Assembly (NCBI RefSeq): GCF_030123065.1
Contig: NZ_CP126093.1
Span: forward strand, 3,290,001-3,354,000
Direction of reading: 5' to 3'
Source of the DNA: Neobacillus sp. DY30
Lineage (GTDB): Bacteria; Bacillota; Bacilli; Bacillales; Cytobacillaceae
DNA length: 64,000 nt
Shown here: one piece after another, positions 58,366-64,000 of the stretch
Layout of the letters: the number at the start of each line of letters is the position of its first letter
Position numbering within the stretch: the first letter of the stretch is position 1
Program-made: the position numbers and the translations under genes
Notes under the pieces: model-generated
What the model was told of the DNA's origin: nothing
The model's database searches: none
Seen by the model: only the letters and a program-made list of their open reading frames with translations

Positions 58366-59556
58366 TTACATATACAATCCAGCCAAAAATATCCCCAGCG
58401 CCTCTTCATAAATTTCATCAAATTGCGTAAGTGGGAGAGGGTTCGTACCTGTTCCGAGCTCGACCGTAAATCCTGGCCTCCGCCAATCTTGGATAAACCA
58501 ATCCTTATACCCGGCATAGCTTTCGATTGTCTTGACAGGCTCATATCCACTAACTCTTGCAAACTCGTTTACCAGCACCTCAGATTCTGGCGGCTCCAAA
58601 TTTTCAAATCCCCAGTAGATGACCTCACCTTGGGTATGAAAGGCTAAGACGCGGGCAAAGTCACGTCTTCTCGTCAAATCTGCCATCGCAATGGCCTCTG
58701 GCTCCGATAATGGCCGTTCACCCACATAATCCCGCGGACCAGGCTGAGCAGGATTCCTGGCCTTCTCCAATTCCCAGCGGGCAGGGAACTGGTCATTAAG
58801 GTCAACACCTCTTATATTTGCTTTCCAACCAGAAAAATCAGTACTTCCCCGATTTAGTTCAATCACTCTATTACTCACCGTTTCATTTTCTGGCGGACCA
58901 TTCAATACTAGACTTACTCCGTCCGGGTTAACCATCGGAACAAGGGACAGCAAACTTTGCCTATATAGAGGAAAAGTCGAAAGACCACGGATGGAACTTC
59001 CATTCGTCAGCGATAAACAATAATCATTTAAAAATGTCATTAGAATAGGTGTAGTAATCCATTCATTTGCATGAAATGAAGCATTATAATGAACTCTTTT
59101 ACTTCCATTGCCAATTAAAACCTCGGGAATACGATTGCCAAGTACTGAATTTCCTGCATTTGTTACCCGAAGGAATGGATAAACGTTTTGCAAACGTGCG
59201 ATATCACTCATCATACGGCTAAAATCATAATGCTGCTTTCCTTGAACAAGCCTCCAAGTAATTCTTAAGGGTACCTTAATATTTTGTCCGACTACAAGAC
59301 GATTAGGGTTCACATTAGGGTTAGCAAGCAGCAGCGCATCAAGTGAAAGATTACGGTTTTGCGCAATACTCCAGAAAGAATCCCCACGCCGGATCTGATA
59401 ACTCTGCCCAACAAAACCCGGTATTCGGATTCGCTGTCCTGCTGCGATCTGGCTTGGTTGAATCTCACGATTAGAATCCAAAATAAGTTGAATATTAACT
59501 TGATACAGTTGGCTGTAATACCATAACGAGTCACCTTGTCTCACATAGATGTCCAT
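58366..59556 (-). CDS. LysM-M14 peptidase, gamma-D-glutamyl-diaminopimelate endopeptidase (ENP1/YqgT-like)
   Basis: The 396-residue protein has two N-terminal LysM repeats (VRQGDSLWYYSQLYQVNI and IRRGDSFWSIAQNRNLSL) and an M14 metallopeptidase domain. Zn ligands fit YNASFHANEWITTP (His, Glu) and a His in RVLAFHTQGEVIYW; the catalytic Glu is probably in FTVELGTG. The family cleaves gamma-D-Glu-(L)-meso-diaminopimelate bonds in wall peptides, in spores or in muropeptide recycling. AGGAGG before the ATG. No signal peptide, as in ENP1. Confidence 0.9.
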   Translation of the reverse strand: MDIYVRQGDSLWYYSQLYQVNIQLILDSNREIQPSQIAAGQRIRIPGFVGQSYQIRRGDSFWSIAQNRNLSLDALLLANPNVNPNRLVVGQNIKVPLRITWRLVQGKQHYDFSRMMSDIARLQNVYPFLRVTNAGNSVLGNRIPEVLIGNGSKRVHYNASFHANEWITTPILMTFLNDYCLSLTNGSSIRGLSTFPLYRQSLLSLVPMVNPDGVSLVLNGPPENETVSNRVIELNRGSTDFSGWKANIRGVDLNDQFPARWELEKARNPAQPGPRDYVGERPLSEPEAIAMADLTRRRDFARVLAFHTQGEVIYWGFENLEPPESEVLVNEFARVSGYEPVKTIESYAGYKDWFIQDWRRPGFTVELGTGTNPLPLTQFDEIYEEALGIFLAGLYM

Positions 59557-59659
59557 GGAAACCTCCTGTGTCCAAAAATCGGCTTACTTTAAATGTATGC
59601 AGGAAAGCTGAGCATATATGTAGGTTTTATATTTGATAAAATTGAGAGGGGGCTAATAA

Positions 59660-59688
59660 ATAAAAGAGTGCCGCCCTTAGGACACTCA
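59660..59688 (-). terminator. Terminator of the coat-protein gene at 59748
   Basis: GAGTG / CACTC closing a larger loop, T-rich tail on the minus strand. It lies about 60 bases after the gene. Confidence 0.5.
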
Positions 59689-59747
59689 GTGATAAATTAT
59701 ATAGAGCGAAATGTCGCTATTACCGAACAGCGGCTATCCCTCATCAT

Positions 59748-60419
59748 TTATGTCATATGAACCGTTTTAATATGCTGAAGATTTAAATAAACAGGGTCAC
59801 CTTTTGCCGTTGATACTTCTACAAAGTTATTTTTTATTCCCATTATTTTCCCCATATAACTCTCATTTTCTCCGAGATTAAATACAATTAGTGTCCCCAT
59901 TAATTTTTCAATCTGGACTTCAAATGACCGTGCAAAGGTTATGTTAGAGGGGTTAACAGGTAAATTTGCATTGCTTAATCCATAGGGACGCTGGTTATTG
60001 GTATAAGGAATTAACCATTTTAAGTGGTTAAGGGAAATAAACATTGTTTTGTAAATAGGGGAGTAAAAAACAAAATAATTATTCATAATGCTGATAATGT
60101 AGCCGTGTATGGCTTGTTTACTTGTCACAAATATTTCTGTAAATATACCTTTAGCGGCAGTAAGGGTTTTTCGCAGTGAGATTTCTTCGTTAGGATTGAA
60201 GATAGGGGATTGGTCTTCTGATAGCGTAATTATTTCATCTATTTCTTCTATTTTAGGAATCTTCCAATTTTGAATATGAACAGTAGGAACATATAAATAA
60301 TCATACCCATTGTAAATAACCCACAAATCACTGCCAATGTCGATTAAGATTCCGCTTATATGTTTATTTCCAGATATTTCAAGTTTGATATAGGTACCAA
60401 TATGGTCTTTTACTTTCAT
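59748..60419 (-). CDS. DUF2642-like spore coat-type protein
   Basis: The 223-residue protein has an N-terminal LSm-like fold segment KDHIGTYIKLEISGNKHISGILIDIGSDLWVIYNGYDYLYVP, typical of DUF2642, and a second similar half (LMGTLIVFNLGENESYMGKIMGIKNNFVEVSTAKG). CotB is built of the same kind of domain. GGAAG precedes the ATG. It follows the CotB-like gene at 60596 in the same direction, so it probably belongs to the coat cluster. Coat location is inferred. Confidence 0.75.
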   Translation of the reverse strand: MKVKDHIGTYIKLEISGNKHISGILIDIGSDLWVIYNGYDYLYVPTVHIQNWKIPKIEEIDEIITLSEDQSPIFNPNEEISLRKTLTAAKGIFTEIFVTSKQAIHGYIISIMNNYFVFYSPIYKTMFISLNHLKWLIPYTNNQRPYGLSNANLPVNPSNITFARSFEVQIEKLMGTLIVFNLGENESYMGKIMGIKNNFVEVSTAKGDPVYLNLQHIKTVHMT

Positions 60420-60451
60420 TTCATCACTTCCTTTCTATTAAAATCATTCTA

Positions 60452-60513
60452 CAAAAAGAGCAGGTGCACATAACTAGATACTACTGCGAAAGAATGCCCA
60501 GCTCTTTTTTGTA
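60452..60513 (-). terminator. Possible terminator between the two coat genes
   Basis: AAAAAGAGC and GCTCTTTTT at the ends of a 60-base stretch; the long spacer lowers confidence. Confidence 0.35.
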
Positions 60514-60595
60514 AAATTTATAATGGATAGAAATTGGCAAGGGAATTAGGAATTTTGCTTTATAAATAATCATTAGGTTGCAGATAGGGGAGTAA

Positions 60596-61804
60596 TTAAA
60601 TGCGTCTTTGTGAGTTATCTCGATTTGGCCATCCTGAGAAGATAGATCTTCGGTCAAAATTACGGGTTACGGGCTCACCTGAGAAACGCGATGCCCCAAC
60701 TTCTTGTGCCTTTGGTTTATTAACCTCGTTTTTACTTTCTACGGCGTTTATTTTTGACTTTTCTATTTTCATTAGCGGATTGGTATCAATTGTTTCTTTT
60801 ACCTTTTTCACTTTATTTAATAATTCCTTCGTAGAATTTGCAGTTACTTCTTTTTTCGGTGCAGGTTCAGCTTTCAATTGCTCACGGACTGACTGTTTGA
60901 CCTGAGCCCTTTTTTCCATGGAAGGAGCAGCGGGTTGTTGAACATTTTCTTTATCATGTTTGACAATATTTTGAATCACCACTTCTGCTTTTTGCTTTTT
61001 CACTACTTCCTGAGGAGTTTGTGGTAATTCCGTTCTGGACCATTTACTTTCCTTGCTTTGTTTTGCAATTTGCTTAACGTCTTCATTGTGAACTTTTTGC
61101 TTTTTCTCTTCTTTTTTAGTTTCCATACTGATTTTTTCGAGTGATAATGAGGATTTGATAGGTTCTGCCCAAACCTTTTTCTCATTTTCTGGTTGATTTA
61201 CAATTACTTTCGGTGAAGTAATGACATCATCGTCAACCATTTTCACCGCCGGTTGAACATCCGCTTCCTGTTTGTCAGCCTTCATAAAAACTTCTGTTTC
61301 AACATAATTGTCGTCTGAATCTTCCACTTTACTATCCGCAACAGCTGATTCGGTTTCATTTTTGTTTTCTTCTTGTTTTTCTTCTTTCCGAAAGCCTTTT
61401 AAAATATTGGAGATGTGTGAGATTTTGATTAATATTCGATTCTCACCATTGATTAACGTAACAAAGTCAGTATCAACAAAGCCTAGGACACCTTCAAAAG
61501 ATTGCTTATTTAAACACAATATAGATACCCATGAATTTTTTAATGAGTTTAATAAGTCTGCTAGACTCTGAGTTTGCAAAAATTCGGTGGTGATTTCTTC
61601 ACCTTTAAATTGTTTCGTGTTTTTTGTTATAGCATGAATTTTATCAATGCTATAGTAGTAGACGTATTCATTTTCATCTTCTAGGATGATATGGTCCGTC
61701 TCAACACCCATTAATTTTCCTTTTATAATTTCTTCACCAACATAAAGATTTACATTGTAACCTTTTAGTAAATCAACAGTCGATGAAAAATTATCAGATC
61801 CCAT
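60596..61804 (-). CDS. CotB-like spore coat protein with long charged tail
   Basis: The 402-residue protein begins with two LSm-like CotB repeats (YNVNLYVGEEIIKGKLMGVETDHIILED and NSWVSILCLNKQSFEGVLGFVDTDFVTLI). From about residue 140 on it is a long Lys/Glu/Gln-rich unstructured tail (KADKQEADVQPAVKMVDD, EVTANSTKELLNKVKKVKE). This mirrors B. subtilis CotB, whose tail is a CotH/CotG-dependent phosphorylation target, but Ser is less dense here. AAAGGAGG before the ATG. It follows cotB by 65 bases with a hairpin between. Confidence 0.82.
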   Translation of the reverse strand: MGSDNFSSTVDLLKGYNVNLYVGEEIIKGKLMGVETDHIILEDENEYVYYYSIDKIHAITKNTKQFKGEEITTEFLQTQSLADLLNSLKNSWVSILCLNKQSFEGVLGFVDTDFVTLINGENRILIKISHISNILKGFRKEEKQEENKNETESAVADSKVEDSDDNYVETEVFMKADKQEADVQPAVKMVDDDVITSPKVIVNQPENEKKVWAEPIKSSLSLEKISMETKKEEKKQKVHNEDVKQIAKQSKESKWSRTELPQTPQEVVKKQKAEVVIQNIVKHDKENVQQPAAPSMEKRAQVKQSVREQLKAEPAPKKEVTANSTKELLNKVKKVKETIDTNPLMKIEKSKINAVESKNEVNKPKAQEVGASRFSGEPVTRNFDRRSIFSGWPNRDNSQRRI

Positions 61805-61828
61805 TCAACTTTCCTCCTTTGGGTAAAT

Positions 61829-61856
61829 TTGTCGCTTCTTTTTAAAGAAGCGACAA
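61829..61856 (-). terminator. Hairpin between the two CotB-like genes
   Basis: TTGTCGCTTCTTT / AAAGAAGCGACAA, 13 perfect pairs, 2-base loop, then ATTT on the minus strand. It may end part of the cotB message or mark a processing point. Confidence 0.6.
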
Positions 61857-61869
61857 GAGTTTTATATTT

Positions 61870-62415
61870 TTACTGTCTTACTTGTGCGTTTTCTGCACGT
61901 ACGACTCTTTGTCTCACAACTTGTTTTTCTGTTTGAGACATTGTGTTTTCTTCTTTACCTTGATTTTTATTTTCTTCTTGTTTTTCACTTTCGATTTTTA
62001 ATCCGTAGCTAACATTTCGGATATGCCACATAGAAACACGAACAACTTCTTCTTTGCTAATTAATGATACAAAGTCTTTATTAACTTCGCTTATTACGCC
62101 TTCAAGTTTTTCCGGACCTCCACGGTTAATTCTTACCCATTGGAATTTCAGGCATTCTAAAAGTCCTTGAAAGCTATCAGCACTTTTAAATTCGAAATTC
62201 TCCGGAACCTCAATACCTATATCCATAGTGTCCTTTGAATTTTCTGTTACACTTTTGACATGGTGTGTATTGTAATAAAGCACACCATCATCTTTAGTCA
62301 AAAGTACTAGATGGTCATCCAGAACGGCCATTAATTTACCAATTCTTGATTCTGGTCCTCCTCTGTCAACCTTGATCGTCTTCCCCACTAAAGACTTCCA
62401 CATGTCGTTATTCAC
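61870..62415 (-). CDS. cotB: Spore coat protein CotB
   Basis: The 181-residue protein has two CotB repeats with the RGGPES motif: IKVDRGGPESRIGKLMAVLDDHLVLLTKDDG and FQWVRINRGGPEKLEGVISEVNKDFVSLI. The tail (about 150-181) is short, without the Ser-Lys-Arg repeats of B. subtilis CotB. It is a surface protein of the outer coat. GTG start with AAAGGAGG upstream and a sigma-K-like promoter about 45 bases before that. Lies just downstream of cotH, as in a coat-specific cluster. Confidence 0.88.
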   Translation of the reverse strand: MNNDMWKSLVGKTIKVDRGGPESRIGKLMAVLDDHLVLLTKDDGVLYYNTHHVKSVTENSKDTMDIGIEVPENFEFKSADSFQGLLECLKFQWVRINRGGPEKLEGVISEVNKDFVSLISKEEVVRVSMWHIRNVSYGLKIESEKQEENKNQGKEENTMSQTEKQVVRQRVVRAENAQVRQ

Positions 62416-62455
62416 AATATTTATCCTCCTTTAAATAAATAAACATTTACACTGC

Positions 62456-62483
62456 ATTTATATGTGTCACGGTGTGATGTTGT
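62456..62483 (-). promoter_or_regulatory. Sigma-K-like promoter of cotB
   Basis: On the minus strand AC-N17-CATATAAAT, close to the sigma-K pattern AC-N16/17-CATAnnnTA. Confidence 0.5.
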
Positions 62484-62528
62484 ACTAAACGACGAGCCTT
62501 TTTTCTTACCTTTTTACAAAAATAGGCA

Positions 62529-62558
62529 TAAAAAAAAGTATATGGAATCCATATACAA
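62529..62558 (-). terminator. Terminator of cotH
   Basis: GTATATGG / CCATATAC, 8 perfect pairs, 3-base loop, eight T on the minus strand. Confidence 0.8.
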
Positions 62559-62567
62559 GGAAAAAGG

Positions 62568-63635
62568 TCATAATGATGCCAATTCTTTCTTTAAATAGCC
62601 ATTTCTTTTCTTAATAAATTTGAGAATGACATCTTTTTCTTTATCAAAATATTTCTCATCCCTATTTATATAGGGATCTGTCCTAATAAACGGTTTTAAT
62701 AGTTGAAATTGCTCTAAGATTATTGGCTCTAATGCTTCGATTGTAAAGTGCGTTTCTAAGATGGAGGATAAGATTTCTTTGTATTTCATTCTATATGGTT
62801 GAATATGGAGAAGTCGTCCAGTTAAGGTATTATACCCCGTGATGGGTACGAAATCGTAATCGAGCTTCCTTCCGTGAAGATCTCGTCCCCAGGTCCCATC
62901 ATAATCCCAAGGGGTAATTTCAATCAAATTCGATTTACTATTTAGATAGAGAGCGTAGTTATGGATAAAGCCATCAAAGTTCTGTGTACATACAACACCA
63001 GCAAGCCATCTAAGATATTTCTCAATATCTAGGAATTTACCAACTTCTTTTTCAAACTCCTCATTTGGGAAAGTATTGATCATTGCAATAAATTCCTCTA
63101 ATAATGACAGGTCTTTTTCCTCACCATATTTGATTGTATAGCCCTCATCTAAACTCGTTTTCAATTCGTTCTCAGGGGAGATTAAAGAGAAGTTTGCAAA
63201 ATAATTAGTGGCATATATGATGGGTCCATCAGGAAGATTTCTTTTTTTCAAAAGATGTTGGTCAAAGGATTCAAGTTCTAAATAAATTCCTTTACAAAAA
63301 CCATTAATATAAAGCAGTACGTGCTTGGAGTGTGGTGAAACAACTCCAATGGTATCAAAAAAATCAAGAGATAGTTTGTTCCGGCTTAGTGAAATATCAT
63401 CGTATTCCGCATTCAGATGAATTTCGTGAGCACCATCATAAAGAAAAGGTTTTTGAAAAATGATATTATAGGATTTTTTTTTCTTCTTTCTAATTACATT
63501 TCCCCGATAGGTGAGTCCTATTTTGTATCGTTTATTCGCAATTTTCAATAAGGCTGGGACATGCTCATCCTCCCAAATATCATCCTCCAACTTTTGCAGC
63601 CACTTAGGATTAATGAAGATTTCATATTTTAACAC
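62568..63635 (-). CDS. cotH: Spore coat kinase CotH
   Basis: About 355 residues, close to B. subtilis CotH, an atypical protein kinase that phosphorylates CotB and CotG and is needed for outer coat assembly. Matching blocks include IHLNAEYDDISLSRNKLSLDFF, IYATNYFANFSL, LRWLAGVVCTQNFDGFIHNYALY (Asn/Asp catalytic region) and ITPWDYDGTWGRDLHG. AGGAG 7 bases before the GTG at 63635 decides the start; the ATG at 63653 overlaps the ribosome site. A sigma-K-like promoter lies 30-60 bases upstream. Confidence 0.92.
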   Translation of the reverse strand: MLKYEIFINPKWLQKLEDDIWEDEHVPALLKIANKRYKIGLTYRGNVIRKKKKKSYNIIFQKPFLYDGAHEIHLNAEYDDISLSRNKLSLDFFDTIGVVSPHSKHVLLYINGFCKGIYLELESFDQHLLKKRNLPDGPIIYATNYFANFSLISPENELKTSLDEGYTIKYGEEKDLSLLEEFIAMINTFPNEEFEKEVGKFLDIEKYLRWLAGVVCTQNFDGFIHNYALYLNSKSNLIEITPWDYDGTWGRDLHGRKLDYDFVPITGYNTLTGRLLHIQPYRMKYKEILSSILETHFTIEALEPIILEQFQLLKPFIRTDPYINRDEKYFDKEKDVILKFIKKRNGYLKKELASL

Positions 63636-63665
63636 GTAAATACTCCTATACATACATTTTTTCTA

Positions 63666-63693
63666 GATAGTATGCGGCATCTAGGAGGATTGT
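63666..63693 (-). promoter_or_regulatory. Sigma-K-like promoter of cotH
   Basis: On the minus strand GCAC-N17-CATACTATC, a close match to AC-N17-CATAnnnT(A). Confidence 0.55.
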
Positions 63694-63856
63694 GCAGTAC
63701 AAACATCTAGTATTTTGGTATAGGACAAATGTTGACCCTCAAATATTGGTAAAGTGAATGCAAAAAAATAAATGTTTGTCTATATCAAGAACCACTTTAT
63801 TACCATAAATTAGAAAGTGAGAAGAATATATTTATGGAAAGTGGTGGAAAACCAAC

Positions 63857-64000
63857 ATGGGGATGGACATGAATCAGATGCTGTCAAAAGCTAAGGAAAA
63901 TGGAGTCGTTTTATTTCTAAATAACAATCCAGATGAAAAGCAAGACAAAAAATGCTTCTGTGAAGATAATTCAGATTCCAGTGGCAGCAAAGGGTCCGAT
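63857..64000 (+). CDS. 5' part of an unknown gene divergent from cotH, in the cotG position
   Basis: ATG opens MGMDMNQMLSKAKENGVVLF and continues LNNNPDEKQDKKCFCEDNSDSSGSKGSD to the window edge. A CATAAATTA (-10 of sigma-K/E type) lies at 63804-63812. In B. subtilis cotG sits beside cotH in this place, and the Ser/Asp/Gly-rich start after a hydrophobic strand could lead into a repetitive coat protein. The gene is cut off, so the assignment is speculative. Confidence 0.5.
   Translation, partial: MGMDMNQMLSKAKENGVVLFLNNNPDEKQDKKCFCEDNSDSSGSKGSD

Overview
The window looks like a chromosomal segment of an aerobic, endospore-forming member of the Bacillaceae. The evidence is low GC, strong AGGAGG-type ribosome sites with many TTG and GTG starts, U-tailed terminators and dense spore genes (sda, cotB-like genes, cotH, CotF-type coat genes, yyaC, a SleB/CwlJ-type hydrolase). 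Gene content resembles Neobacillus/Bacillus relatives, but the genus cannot be fixed from sequence alone. No rRNA, tRNA, CRISPR array, prophage or replication origin was seen.

Region by region. 1-10.3 kb: mostly single stress, detoxification and metabolite-repair genes (alpha/beta hydrolase, GNATs, MDR oxidoreductase, RidA, Nudix, DUF429, PhzF, MFS). It also holds a 49-codon ORF behind a dense regulatory site, a tandem 52-bp repeat array and a PPOX-type flavoprotein gene broken by an internal deletion. 10.3-13.7 kb: a two-gene operon for a fused four-domain 2-oxoacid:ferredoxin oxidoreductase. 14-19.8 kb: ParB-like protein, sulfite-oxidase-type molybdoenzyme, a Crp/Fnr regulator between two YdcZ-type exporters, a YfnB-type nucleotidase, GNAT and DedA. 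19.8-21.2 kb: an IS3-family (IS150-type) element with a nonsense codon in orfA, sitting in the loop of what was the dedA terminator. 21.5-34.6 kb: two TerC paralogues, VOC and P-loop proteins, MpsC-family protein, sda, cell-wall hydrolase, MFS pump, YuiD, an HPr-like protein without the phosphorylatable His, glutaredoxin, prolyl aminopeptidase-like hydrolase, two coupled CotF-type genes and a nitroreductase. 34.7-40.6 kb: a repetitive Lys/His-rich coat-like protein, a CrcB fluoride-channel pair, small conserved proteins, an old-yellow-enzyme homologue and a drug exporter. 40.6-52.2 kb: T-box-controlled ilvA, a YtcJ-like amidohydrolase, yyaC, flavin reductase, a secreted subtilisin, an EamA transporter, a lipoprotein cytochrome c, a homospermidine-synthase-like protein and a methyltransferase. 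52.2-56.8 kb: a second 52-bp repeat array, the treP-treA-treR operon with two TreR operators and a cre site, then a probable small RNA of about 100 nt. 56.8-64 kb: VOC, DCC and DUF2500 proteins, a LysM-M14 peptidase, and a spore coat cluster (DUF2642-like protein, two CotB-like proteins, CotH, and the start of a divergent gene where B. subtilis keeps cotG).

How parts connect. Trehalose is phosphorylated on import by TreP, hydrolysed by TreA and the operon is silenced by TreR. The coat genes at the right end form a CotH-dependent morphogenetic module, and the repetitive protein near 35 kb is a plausible distant client of CotH. IlvA feeds isoleucine synthesis and is read out by an isoleucine-type T-box. 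The least explained structures are the 52-bp repeat families (two arrays plus one solo copy sharing a 39-bp dyad geometry), the candidate small RNA near 56.65 kb, and the terminator split by the IS.
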